The translations under genes and the position numbers were made by a program. A stretch of DNA of 64,000 bases from Clostridiales bacterium (GTDB taxonomy: Bacteria > Bacillota > Clostridia > Oscillospirales > Oscillospiraceae), in assembly GCA_012719235.1 (NCBI GenBank), contig JAAYAR010000063.1:1-64000 (forward strand), given 5' to 3'. The notes beneath the pieces are model-generated. The model saw nothing but the letters and a program-made list of their open reading frames with translations. It did not search any database and had not been told where the DNA came from. Below, piece by piece: positions 47,318-55,968 of this stretch (position 1 is the stretch's first letter; the number at the start of each line of letters is the position of its first letter).

Positions 47318-48124
47318 TTGGGTACAAAAAAAAGGCGCAAATTAATTGCGGGGAACTGGAAAATGAATAAAACGCCTTCGCAGACGAAAGTTTTTGTTGA
47401 AGAACTGAACAGAAGGCTGGAGGGTGTCCGTGGATGTGACACGGTTATATGCGTACCATTTGTTGATATCCCCGCCGCAGTCAGGACCGCGAAAGCCCGG
47501 TGCATAACCGTCGGCGCTCAGAATATGCACCATGAGCCCTCGGGCGCATACACCGGTGAAATATCTTCGCAGATGCTGCAGGATCTGGGTGTCAAATACG
47601 TGATCGTCGGACACAGCGAGCGGCGCCGCGACTTCGGCGAGACGGACGTCATCGTCAATAAGAAGCTCCGTGCCGCCCTCGGCGGAAACATGATCCCCAT
47701 TCTCTGCGTAGGGGAGAGCATTGAACAGCGGGAACGCGGAGTCACCGAAGAACTCATATGTTTGCAGATAAAAGAAGCGTTGAGCGGAGTCGAAGCCCGT
47801 CAGGTACGCAGGATCGTTATCGCGTATGAACCGATATGGGCGATAGGGACAGGCATGACGGCCACGGTCGAAGATGCCCGGGAAGTATGCGCACTGATAC
47901 GGGCTCAGATACGCAGAGTGTTCGGGGCCGCCGCAGCAAGATCGGTACGCATTCTCTACGGAGGCTCAATGAATGCAAAGAACGCAAAGGGGCTCCTCGC
48001 GTGTCCCGATATTGACGGTGGTCTTATCGGCGGAGCGTCTTTGTCGGCCGACGAGTTCATAACGATAATTGAAGAGGCCGTACAGGCAGGCGGCGATGAC
48101 GAAAAGCCTGTCCCCGTCGAATAA
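47318..48124 (+). CDS. tpiA: Triose-phosphate isomerase
   Basis: A 268-aa TIM barrel with the catalytic Lys in AGNWKMN (K15), His in IVGHSERR and Glu in AYEPIWAIGTG, plus the phosphate loop YGGSMNAKN. It interconverts dihydroxyacetone phosphate and glyceraldehyde 3-phosphate. The C-terminus is slightly longer than usual. The start is TTG at 47318 with AGGAGGT at good spacing. It is 108 bp after pgk and 21 bp before gpmI. Confidence 0.97.
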   Translation: MGTKKRRKLIAGNWKMNKTPSQTKVFVEELNRRLEGVRGCDTVICVPFVDIPAAVRTAKARCITVGAQNMHHEPSGAYTGEISSQMLQDLGVKYVIVGHSERRRDFGETDVIVNKKLRAALGGNMIPILCVGESIEQRERGVTEELICLQIKEALSGVEARQVRRIVIAYEPIWAIGTGMTATVEDAREVCALIRAQIRRVFGAAAARSVRILYGGSMNAKNAKGLLACPDIDGGLIGGASLSADEFITIIEEAVQAGGDDEKPVPVE

Positions 48125-48145
48125 TACCGCTTTAAGAGGAGATTC

Positions 48146-49720
48146 ATGACAAGACCGGTAATCCTTATAATAATGGACGGCGTCGGCATCGGAGACGGCG
48201 GCCCCGGCGACGCTGTCGCCAGGGCCGATATGCCCGGACTGCGCGCATTGATGGAAAATAACCCGCACACTTTTTTAAAGGCCCACGGGACAGCGGTCGG
48301 CCTGCCAACAGACGAGGACATAGGCAACAGCGAGGTCGGGCACAACACCCTGGGCAGCGGACAGATATACAGCCAGGGAGCATCTCTCATAAATGAAAGC
48401 ATCGAGTCCGGCAGTCTGTGGGAGGGAAAGACCTGGCGGCAGCTTGTCGACAACTGCCTTGAAAAAGATTCGGTGATGCACTTTATCGGCCTTCTTTCAG
48501 ACGGGAACGTCCACTCCAACATTGCTCATTTGTTTGCGATGCTTGATCGCTGCATGCTCCACGGCGTGAGAAGGTCGCGGGTCCACATACTGCTTGACGG
48601 CCGTGACGTGCCGCCGTATTCGTCGCTGGACTACGTAGACAGGCTTGAAGCGAAACTCAGCGAATGCCGCGCCGCCGGATTTGACTACAGGATCTCGACC
48701 GGCGGCGGGCGCATGGTGATCACGATGGACCGCTACGAAGCCGACTGGGGGATGGTGGCTCTCGGCTGGAGAACACACGTCCTCGGCGAAGGCCGTCGGT
48801 TCGCGTCCGCCCGGGAGGCCATCGAAACATATCGACGTGAAATACCGGGTGTGACAGATCAGAATCTTCCGCCGTTTGTTGTCGCGGAAGATAGTTCACG
48901 TGTTGAAAAGATGACCGCAGACGACAGCGTGATACTCTTCAATTACAGGGGCGATCGGGCTATAGAGCTGAGCCAGGCTTTTGATGATGAGGAATTCGAC
49001 AAGTTTGAAAGAGGGCCGGAGTACCCCCGGATGTATGCGGGCATTCTCGAATACGACACCGATAGAAAGGTGCCGAAAAGGTATTTGCTTGAGCCGCCCC
49101 AGATAAAGAACACGCTTACAGATCTGCTGAACTCGGCCGGTATAGCCCAGTTCGCCGTCTCGGAGACACAGAAGTTCGGCCATGCGACATACTTCTGGAA
49201 CGGAAACAGGAGCGGGGTTCAGTGCGCGGATCTTGAGACTTACTGTGAGATCCCGTCGGATAACGTCAGTTTTGATCAGGCGCCGAGGATGCAGAGCGAA
49301 AAGATCGCCTCCGCTTTGATCAAAGCGCTTGAGACAGGGCGCTACGGGTTCCTTCGCTGCAATTTTCCGAACGGTGACATGGTAGGCCATACCGGAAACT
49401 TTCGGGCAACGGTGGAGGGGCTTCAGGCTGTCGATGCCGCCATCAGGAGAATACAGGAAGCTGCGAAAAAAGCGAACGCCGTTTTGATAGTTACCGCAGA
49501 CCACGGCAATGCCGAGGATATGCTGTCGGTACAAAAAGACGGTACGGCAACCGCAAGAACGTCGCATTCACTTAATCCGGTGCCTTTTGTTATATATGAC
49601 CCGGAGCGCGTATGGAAGATCAAGGAAGGCCTGCATACGCTTGCAAACGTTGCGCCGACTATTGCGGCGCTGCTGGGACTGAAGCCCTATGACTGTTGGG
49701 AGGAAAGCCTGCTCGAATAA
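48146..49720 (+). CDS. gpmI: 2,3-bisphosphoglycerate-independent phosphoglycerate mutase
   Basis: A 524-aa alkaline-phosphatase-fold enzyme. The metal site has MDGVGIGDGG, the phosphorylated Ser is S62 in GNSEVGHNTLGSG, and TADHGNAEDM near the C-terminus supplies further metal ligands. It interconverts 3- and 2-phosphoglycerate with Mn2+. AGAGGAG precedes the ATG. It is co-transcribed with tpiA and followed by a hydrolase 19 bp later. Confidence 0.97.
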   Translation: MTRPVILIIMDGVGIGDGGPGDAVARADMPGLRALMENNPHTFLKAHGTAVGLPTDEDIGNSEVGHNTLGSGQIYSQGASLINESIESGSLWEGKTWRQLVDNCLEKDSVMHFIGLLSDGNVHSNIAHLFAMLDRCMLHGVRRSRVHILLDGRDVPPYSSLDYVDRLEAKLSECRAAGFDYRISTGGGRMVITMDRYEADWGMVALGWRTHVLGEGRRFASAREAIETYRREIPGVTDQNLPPFVVAEDSSRVEKMTADDSVILFNYRGDRAIELSQAFDDEEFDKFERGPEYPRMYAGILEYDTDRKVPKRYLLEPPQIKNTLTDLLNSAGIAQFAVSETQKFGHATYFWNGNRSGVQCADLETYCEIPSDNVSFDQAPRMQSEKIASALIKALETGRYGFLRCNFPNGDMVGHTGNFRATVEGLQAVDAAIRRIQEAAKKANAVLIVTADHGNAEDMLSVQKDGTATARTSHSLNPVPFVIYDPERVWKIKEGLHTLANVAPTIAALLGLKPYDCWEESLLE

Positions 49721-49739
49721 TCCATAAAGGAGGAACCCT

Positions 49740-50666
49740 GTGACGACCCATGAATTTTATTACCCTTCATCAGACGGGGAGCACTCGATCCGTGCGAAAG
49801 AATGGCTGCCGGCCGGGGAACCTCGCGCAGTGGTTCAGCTTTCCCACGGCATCGCGGAGCATATCGGGCGATATGAGCCGTTCGCGCAATTTCTCAGCGA
49901 TAACGGAATAATCCTGGCCGCAAACGATCACCTGGGGCACGGACGGTCAGTCTCTTCAAAAGAGGAGCTGGGACACTTCGCCGACATCGGCGGCTGGCTC
50001 CTGGTCCTGGAGGACATGCGCACGCTGACGGACATGCAGGTGCATCTGCATCCGGATATCCCGTTCTTCATGTTCGGTCACAGCATGGGCTCCTTTCTTT
50101 TGCGATGCTATGCCTCCCTTCACCCTGAAGCCGAAATAGCGGGTTATATCCTCAGCGGTACCGCGCACCACTCAAGATTCACATCAGGGGCCGGCGCGCT
50201 TCTGTGCGACGCCGAAATCCGAAGAGAGGGCCCGAGAGGCCGAAGCGACAGGCTGTATGAGCTCTGTTTCGGCAGGTTCAACAGAAGATTCCGTGGCCCG
50301 ACACATGTCGGATGGCTGTCCAGGGACGAGGCAGTCACCGAACGCTACGCCGGCGACCCGTTATGCGGGTTTCATGCCACGAACGCCATGTACCGGGATC
50401 TTTTTGCGATGATACGCTTCATGTCTGAGCGGCAGAGCATCGAAAAGACGAACAAGAGGACGCCGGTCCTCCTTATATCCGGTTCCGAAGACGCTGCGGG
50501 GGGCTATGGCAGAGATGTTGTGAAACTTTATGAGATCCTCGGTAAGGCCGGCATAGAAGACCTGACTTATATTCTGTATGAAGGTGCACGCCATGAAATC
50601 CTGAACGAATTGCAGAAAGAGGATGTAATGGCGGACGTGCTTGAGTGGATCGTAAAGCGTATATAG
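49740..50666 (+). CDS. Alpha/beta hydrolase, lysophospholipase/monoacylglycerol lipase type
   Basis: A 308-aa serine hydrolase. The oxyanion-side motif is SHGIAEHIGRY, the nucleophile S115 lies in FGHSMGS, the probable Asp in ISGSEDAAGGYG and the His in GARHEILNE. The layout matches Hydrolase_4 lysophospholipases, which cleave acyl esters of lipids; the substrate is unknown. No signal peptide, so it is cytoplasmic. The start is GTG at 49740 after AAAGGAGGA. It probably shares the glycolytic transcript without an obvious functional link. Confidence 0.85.
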   Translation: MTTHEFYYPSSDGEHSIRAKEWLPAGEPRAVVQLSHGIAEHIGRYEPFAQFLSDNGIILAANDHLGHGRSVSSKEELGHFADIGGWLLVLEDMRTLTDMQVHLHPDIPFFMFGHSMGSFLLRCYASLHPEAEIAGYILSGTAHHSRFTSGAGALLCDAEIRREGPRGRSDRLYELCFGRFNRRFRGPTHVGWLSRDEAVTERYAGDPLCGFHATNAMYRDLFAMIRFMSERQSIEKTNKRTPVLLISGSEDAAGGYGRDVVKLYEILGKAGIEDLTYILYEGARHEILNELQKEDVMADVLEWIVKRI

Positions 50667-50737
50667 GAGCGCCCGCTCCGGCAGCACGGGGACGGACAAG
50701 CTTCAAAGGACTCCGGGAGGACTCGTTGTCATAACAC

Positions 50738-50760
50738 AGGGAGGGCGGCAGCCCTCCTTT
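50738..50760 (+). terminator. Terminator between the hydrolase gene and hrcA
   Basis: GGAGGGC (50740-50746) pairs perfectly with GCCCTCC (50751-50757) around GGCA, extended by A38-T59 and G39-T58 pairs, then TTTA. A small GC hairpin (50666-50679) also overlaps the hydrolase stop. The rest of 50764-50909 shows nothing recognisable. Confidence 0.65.
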
Positions 50761-50909
50761 ACGATTATATTCGACGAGCGCATACAGAACGCCGGAAAAA
50801 AGCGCAGGGTGGTGGCATACCGCGATTTGCCTTTCGGCTGCCGGGAATATCCCCGGAATAAATTTATATAATATTCACAAAAAGCTGGAAAAGAAGTGTG
50901 ACAAGAGTA

Positions 50910-50938
50910 TTGACAATCAGGCGATCAGGTGATACATT
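50910..50938 (+). promoter_or_regulatory. Heat-shock operon promoter
   Basis: A perfect TTGACA (50910-50915), a 17-nt spacer and TACATT (50933-50938). The CIRCE operator begins 11 bp after the -10, over the start site, so HrcA binding would block transcription. Confidence 0.75.
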
Positions 50939-50948
50939 ATGTTTGATG

Positions 50949-50975
50949 TTAGCACTCGATACCATGGAGTGCTAA
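50949..50975. promoter_or_regulatory. CIRCE operator
   Basis: TTAGCACTC (50949-50957), exactly 9 nt, then GAGTGCTAA (50967-50975): a perfect consensus CIRCE element, the binding site of HrcA, 32 bp upstream of hrcA itself. Confidence 0.98.
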
Positions 50976-51007
50976 GATCGTGACAGCGGAAGCTGAGGTG
51001 ATAGAGA

Positions 51008-52054
51008 ATGGAGATGTCGGAACGCAAGCGCAGGATCCTGCGGGCAGTGGTTGAGACTTATATAAACACGGCGGAGCCTGTCGGATCGAAGACGCTGGCG
51101 CAGATGTCCGGTTTTCAGTTTTCCTCCGCGACGATAAGAAATGAGATGGCGGATCTGGAGGCGTTGGGTTATCTTGAGCAGCCTCATACCTCCGCAGGAA
51201 GGATCCCGACGCCGCTTGGTTACCGATTCTACGTAAACGAACTGATGAATGCGTACCGCCTGACTGTCGAGGAAGCCGAGCGCATGCGGAGATTATTGCA
51301 CGCCAGGATACGCGAACTCGACAAAATGGTCTCGGAGGCCGGGCGCATGCTGTCCCAGATGACGCGATTTCCTGTCTACGCAATGAGCCCCGCGAGCAGG
51401 ACACTGCCCACCGTGCGCCGTTTTGAGATTGTCCCTTTTGATTCGCGCTCTTTTATTGTCATGGTGGTGACGAGTACCGACGAAGTCTATAACAAGCTGA
51501 TAAAACTGCCGTTTGAGCACAGACCGGAAGACCTGCGCCGCCTGGCGGGTTTGCTCAATTCTTATTTTACAGACAGGTCGGTTCGGGATATATCAGAGGA
51601 GATGATACTGGAGTGCGCGTCGCTCGCCGGGAGCGAGGGGGCGCTGGTATCGCTTATACTGGACTTTACCGTTAATACGATCGAGGCCCATGCCGACAGG
51701 GACGTGTTTTTGACGGGGACTTCGAACATACTGAATTATCCCGAGTATCAGAACGTCGAAAAAGCGCGCGAGTTGATGGATTTCCTGACCGAAGAGAACT
51801 CGGAGAAGCTGCCGGAACCCGACGAAGATGAGGACATGAAGATACTGATCGGTCCCGAGAACGTCGAAAAGGAGCTGCGAGCGGCAAGCGTTGTCGTTGT
51901 GAGCTATAATATGGGCGGCGGACAAAGGGGTATCCTGGGAGTCGTAGGGCCAACGCGCATGAACTATGCCAAGGTTGCGGCCAACCTGGCGACAATTGCC
52001 GAAGGTCTCAAACGGTTTTTTTCGGGGGGGTTGCTGCCGCCGTTTGACGGCTAG
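51008..52054 (+). CDS. hrcA: Heat-inducible transcription repressor HrcA
   Basis: A 348-aa repressor. The N-terminal winged helix contains ERKRRILRAVVETYINTAEPVGSKTLAQ and SSATIRNEMADLEALGYLEQPHTSAGRIPT; the rest is the GAF-like dimerisation domain ending with GVVGPTRMNYAKV. HrcA represses by binding CIRCE and needs GroE chaperones to stay active. The ATG at 51008 has GAGGTGA 6-7 nt upstream. The perfect CIRCE upstream shows autoregulation. Confidence 0.97.
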   Translation: MEMSERKRRILRAVVETYINTAEPVGSKTLAQMSGFQFSSATIRNEMADLEALGYLEQPHTSAGRIPTPLGYRFYVNELMNAYRLTVEEAERMRRLLHARIRELDKMVSEAGRMLSQMTRFPVYAMSPASRTLPTVRRFEIVPFDSRSFIVMVVTSTDEVYNKLIKLPFEHRPEDLRRLAGLLNSYFTDRSVRDISEEMILECASLAGSEGALVSLILDFTVNTIEAHADRDVFLTGTSNILNYPEYQNVEKARELMDFLTEENSEKLPEPDEDEDMKILIGPENVEKELRAASVVVVSYNMGGGQRGILGVVGPTRMNYAKVAANLATIAEGLKRFFSGGLLPPFDG

Positions 52055-52129
52055 CGCCGGAGCGGACCGGTAAGCGGCTGTGCATAAGGCAGCCCCCTAT
52101 CATTACATCTGCGAAAGGAACAGTATTAA

Positions 52130-52732
52130 ATGGCAAAGAACAGTAAAGACAAGCCGATGCAGGATCCTGTACCAAACTCCGGAGAAGACGCTCAGAAGCA
52201 GGAGACCGAACAATCGGCGCAGATAGAACCGGAAGCTGCCTCGGAAGCGGTCACATTGACGGCTGAGCAGATGGCCGAGGTCAGGAAACTGTATGAAACG
52301 GTCGAGGCACAAAAAGCAAAACTGGAAGAAAGTCAGGACCAGTATCTGCGCTTGCTGGCTGATTACGATAACTACCGAAAACGCTGCGCCCGTGAAAGAG
52401 AGACGCTCTACACCGACATCAAGGCGGAAACGATCGCGGCGTTTCTGCCAATATATGACAATCTTGAAAGGGCGCTGAAGCAGCCCTGCAGCGATGAAGC
52501 CTACAGCAAAGGCGTACAGATGACGATGAGTCAGTTCGACGAGATACTAAAAAAACTGGGAGTCGAAGAGATCGCCGCACTGGGTCAGCCGTTTGATCCG
52601 AATCTGCACAACGGTGTCCTGCACGAGGAAAACCCTGAGCTGGGCGAGGGCATAGTATCGGAAGTGCTGCAAAAGGGCTTCATGCTGGGAGAAAAAGTTT
52701 TACGTTTTGCAATGGTTAAAGTAGCAAACTGA
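52130..52732 (+). CDS. grpE: Nucleotide exchange factor GrpE
   Basis: A 200-aa protein: acidic unstructured N-terminus, a long paired helix (about 45-100, LRLLADYDNYRKRCARE), then the beta domain ending GFMLGEKVLRFAMVKVAN. It drives ADP release from DnaK. It lies 75 bp after hrcA and 68 bp before dnaK in the CIRCE-controlled operon. Confidence 0.97.
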   Translation: MAKNSKDKPMQDPVPNSGEDAQKQETEQSAQIEPEAASEAVTLTAEQMAEVRKLYETVEAQKAKLEESQDQYLRLLADYDNYRKRCARERETLYTDIKAETIAAFLPIYDNLERALKQPCSDEAYSKGVQMTMSQFDEILKKLGVEEIAALGQPFDPNLHNGVLHEENPELGEGIVSEVLQKGFMLGEKVLRFAMVKVAN

Positions 52733-52800
52733 CGGCTCTGCCGTTTGTTATCAGATTACGACAATTACAATATTCATAAACCGTTAAGGAGGAACCGGAT

Positions 52801-54645
52801 ATGTCAAAAATCATTGGTATAGATCTTGGAACAACAAATTCATGCGTCGCTCTGATGGAGGGCGGAGAGCCGACGGTTATCCCCAATGCGGAAGGCAACC
52901 GCACGACCCCTTCAGTAGTCGCGTTTTCCAAAACAGGTGAGCGTATGGTGGGACATGTGGCAAAGCGCCAGGCCATAACGAATCCCGAAAGAACGATCTC
53001 ATCCATCAAACGCGAGATGGGGACCGATTACAAAGTCACGATCGACGGAAAGAAATATTCGCCGCCGGAGATCTCCGCTATGGTCCTGCAGAAGCTCAAA
53101 GCGGACGCTGAAGCTTATCTCGGCGAGCCCGTTACACAGGCTGTTATCACAGTCCCTGCCTATTTCACGGACAGTCAGCGGCAGGCTACAAAAGACGCGG
53201 GAAAAATCGCCGGCCTGGAAGTACTGCGTATCATCAACGAACCCACAGCCGCGGCTCTCGCATACGGCATTGATAAGGAGTCGGACCAGAAGATCATGGT
53301 CTACGACCTCGGCGGAGGCACATTTGACGTCTCCGTGCTTGAGATCGGCGACGGCGTGATCGAGGTTCTGGCGACAGCGGGCAACAACCGCCTCGGCGGG
53401 GACGACTTCGACAAATGCATCATGGATTACATGGTAAGCACCTTCAAGAATGAGACCGGCATCGACCTCAGCCAGGACAGAGTCGCCATGCAGCGGCTTA
53501 AAGACGCGGCGGAGAAAGCTAAGATAGAGCTGTCGGGCGTAACGTCAACGTCGATCAACCTGCCCTATATCACAGCGGATGCGAGCGGCCCGAAGCACCT
53601 CGACATGACGTTGACGAGGGCAAAATTCAATGAACTGACCGCGCATCTGGTCGAGAAGACGATGGGTCCTGTCCGCCAGGCTCTAAGTGATTCCGGCCTC
53701 AGCGCAAAAGATCTGAACAAGGTCCTGATGGTAGGCGGCTCAAGCCGTATACCGGCCGTGCTCGACGCTGTTAAAAACCTGACCGGGAAGGATCCGTTCC
53801 GCGGCATAAACCCGGATGAGTGTGTCGCGATCGGCGCGGCAGTGCAGGCGGGCGTTCTCGGCGGTGATGTGACCGGTATTCTGCTCCTGGACGTCACACC
53901 GCTGTCCCTTGGTATCGAGACGCTCGGAGGGGTCTTCACAAAGCTCATTGAGCGCAACACCACTATCCCGACAAAAAAGAGCCAGATATTCTCCACGGCC
54001 GCCGACAACCAGACGTCGGTCGAGGTCCACGTACTTCAGGGAGAGCGGGAGATGGCCGCTTACAACAAATCGCTGGGGCGTTTCCACCTTGACGGCATCG
54101 CGCCCGCCCGCAGGGGAGTGCCTCAGATAGAGGTAACGTTTGATATAGACGCCAACGGTATCGTCAACGTCTCGGCAAAAGATAAGGGCACGGGTAAAGA
54201 GCAGCATATAACGATCACGGCCTCTTCGAATCTCAGCAAAGAAGATATCGAAAAAGCGGTGCGGGAAGCGGAGCAGTATGCCGCGGAGGACGCAAAGCGC
54301 AAAGAGGAGGCGGAGACCCGCAACAACGCCGACCAGATGGTCTACCAGAGCGAGAAGACGCTCTCCGAGATGGGAGACAAGATCGACCCCGCGGACAAAG
54401 AGAAGATCGAAAAAGCCGTTGCGGCTGTCAAGGATGCCATCAACAGCAATGACATTAACCGTATGAAGACCACGACGGAAGAGCTTACGAAGGCCTTCTA
54501 TGCGGTATCGGAGAAGATATATTCAAATCAGGCGCCGACAGGCGGCGACCAGTATCAGCAAGCGGCGGAGCAGCACACGTCGGATGACGGCGGCCAGCAG
54601 TACTACGACGCGGACTATAAGGTCGTGGACGATGACGAGAAGTAA
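52801..54645 (+). CDS. dnaK: Chaperone DnaK (Hsp70)
   Basis: A 614-aa Hsp70. The ATPase domain has [13 protein letters not shown] and [16 protein letters not shown], the linker is [12 protein letters not shown], followed by the substrate domain and a Gln/Tyr/Asp-rich tail. Its length is of the Gram-positive type, lacking a segment of the nucleotide-binding domain found in proteobacteria. AAGGAGGAACC precedes the ATG. Confidence 0.98.
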   Translation: MSKIIGIDLGTTNSCVALMEGGEPTVIPNAEGNRTTPSVVAFSKTGERMVGHVAKRQAITNPERTISSIKREMGTDYKVTIDGKKYSPPEISAMVLQKLKADAEAYLGEPVTQAVITVPAYFTDSQRQATKDAGKIAGLEVLRIINEPTAAALAYGIDKESDQKIMVYDLGGGTFDVSVLEIGDGVIEVLATAGNNRLGGDDFDKCIMDYMVSTFKNETGIDLSQDRVAMQRLKDAAEKAKIELSGVTSTSINLPYITADASGPKHLDMTLTRAKFNELTAHLVEKTMGPVRQALSDSGLSAKDLNKVLMVGGSSRIPAVLDAVKNLTGKDPFRGINPDECVAIGAAVQAGVLGGDVTGILLLDVTPLSLGIETLGGVFTKLIERNTTIPTKKSQIFSTAADNQTSVEVHVLQGEREMAAYNKSLGRFHLDGIAPARRGVPQIEVTFDIDANGIVNVSAKDKGTGKEQHITITASSNLSKEDIEKAVREAEQYAAEDAKRKEEAETRNNADQMVYQSEKTLSEMGDKIDPADKEKIEKAVAAVKDAINSNDINRMKTTTEELTKAFYAVSEKIYSNQAPTGGDQYQQAAEQHTSDDGGQQYYDADYKVVDDDEK

Positions 54646-54672
54646 AAAAACAAAAATCCGCTGCAAAAAACT

Positions 54673-54708
54673 ACCTCAAGCCGCTTCCTGACAGGGGCGG
54701 CTTGAGGT
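54673..54708 (+). promoter_or_regulatory. Hairpin between dnaK and dnaJ
   Basis: ACCTCAAGCCGC (54673-54684) pairs perfectly with GCGGCTTGAGGT (54697-54708), with CCT/AGG inside the loop. There is no T tail, so full termination is unlikely; mRNA stability, processing or partial attenuation would lower DnaJ relative to DnaK. Confidence 0.6.
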
Positions 54709-54726
54709 GTGGGACAGTGAGTGCTT

Positions 54727-55893
54727 ATGGCAGAAAAACGAGACTACTATGAGGTGCTGGGCGTCAAGAAGGACGCTTCAGACGATGAGATAAAAAAAGC
54801 TTACAGGAAGATGGCCAAGGAGTGTCACCCGGACCTTCACCCGGACGACAAGGCAGCCGAGGCTAGATTCAAAGAAGTCAACGAAGCATACGAGGTTCTT
54901 TCCGACCCGGAAAAGAAACAGAACTACGACGCCTACGGATTCGCCGGAGTGGATCCCAGCTACGGAGCCGGCGCGGGGGGCGGGTTCGGCGGCTTCGGAG
55001 GATTCGGCGGCTTCGGAGGATTCGGCGGCGGCATCGATTTCGACCTCGGCAGCATTTTCGACTCTTTCTTCGGGGGCGGAACTCAGGCTAGAGACCCCAA
55101 CGCACCCAGACAGGGGGAGAGCATCCGGGCTTCGATCACCATCAACTTCGAGGAAGCCGCGTTCGGCTGTGAAAAGGAGATCAGGCTGAACCGGATCGAA
55201 GAGTGTGATGAATGCGGCGGTTCCGGGTCCGCAAAAGGCACTACGGCGGAAGTATGCCCCGATTGCCGGGGAACGGGCACGACACGCACAGTCCGCCAGA
55301 CCGCGCTGGGCTCGTTTGCCTCGACTTCGCGCTGTGCGAGATGTTCCGGTAAGGGCAAGATCATCCACACTCCCTGTCCTGAATGCAGAGGTTCCGGTTT
55401 GCAGCGCAGGGAGCGCAAAATAAATGTCAGCATTCCGGCCGGGATAGATAACGGTCAGGCTATCTCACTGCGCAGGCAGGGGAACAGCGGCATAAACGGA
55501 GGACCGGCAGGCGATCTGATCTTGACCGTCAATGTGCGGCCGCACGCGATTTTTGAGCGGAGCGGCACCAAGGTGCTCCTTGATATGCCCGTGAGTTTCG
55601 CGCAGGCCGCTCTCGGCGCCGAGATTGAGGTTCCGACACTCGACGGGCGCGTCAAATACACTATGCCCGCGGGAACGCAGACGGGGACGGTTTTCAGGCT
55701 GCGCGGCAAAGGAATTCCCGAACTTAACTCAAAAACCAGGGGCGACCAGTTCGTTACCGTGTACATCGAAGTTCCCCGCAACCTGACGGCGCGTCAAAAG
55801 GAACTGCTGAAAGAATTCGAAGGAACGTTTGAAAGCAGCGAAAACCGCGGAACGGGGGAAGGGCGAATCAAGGGCAAAAGAACAAAGAAGTAA
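54727..55893 (+). CDS. dnaJ: Chaperone DnaJ (Hsp40)
   Basis: A 388-aa type I Hsp40. The J domain has HPD in [10 protein letters not shown], followed by a Gly/Phe region with perfect GGFGGF repeats and four zinc-binding CxxCxGxG motifs ([32 protein letters not shown]). The C-terminal substrate-binding domains complete it. It presents substrates to DnaK and stimulates ATP hydrolysis. I use ATG 54727, giving the usual [16 protein letters not shown] 54721 is possible. Confidence 0.97.
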   Translation: MAEKRDYYEVLGVKKDASDDEIKKAYRKMAKECHPDLHPDDKAAEARFKEVNEAYEVLSDPEKKQNYDAYGFAGVDPSYGAGAGGGFGGFGGFGGFGGFGGGIDFDLGSIFDSFFGGGTQARDPNAPRQGESIRASITINFEEAAFGCEKEIRLNRIEECDECGGSGSAKGTTAEVCPDCRGTGTTRTVRQTALGSFASTSRCARCSGKGKIIHTPCPECRGSGLQRRERKINVSIPAGIDNGQAISLRRQGNSGINGGPAGDLILTVNVRPHAIFERSGTKVLLDMPVSFAQAALGAEIEVPTLDGRVKYTMPAGTQTGTVFRLRGKGIPELNSKTRGDQFVTVYIEVPRNLTARQKELLKEFEGTFESSENRGTGEGRIKGKRTKK

Positions 55894-55898
55894 TAAAG

Positions 55899-55930
55899 GT
55901 TCCTGTCGCGGGATATCCCGCGACAGGAAC
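55899..55930. terminator. Perfect 32-bp palindrome after dnaJ
   Basis: The 16-nt arms (GTTCCTGTCGCGGGAT and its exact complement) leave no unpaired loop in DNA; in RNA a very stable GC-rich hairpin forms. TGTTTGC follows, a poor T tail. Most likely the end of the heat-shock operon transcript. Confidence 0.65.
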
Positions 55931-55968
55931 TGTTTGCGAAGGGGAGTTTTTTTCTGAACGGTTATGTC

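Noticed and set aside
48893-48904. parS-like GTTCACGTG
   Set aside because: Only the core is present; it departs from the palindrome on the right side and lies inside gpmI.
54976-55032. Tandem repeat of about 12 nt
   Set aside because: It encodes the Gly-Phe repeats of DnaJ and needs no other explanation.
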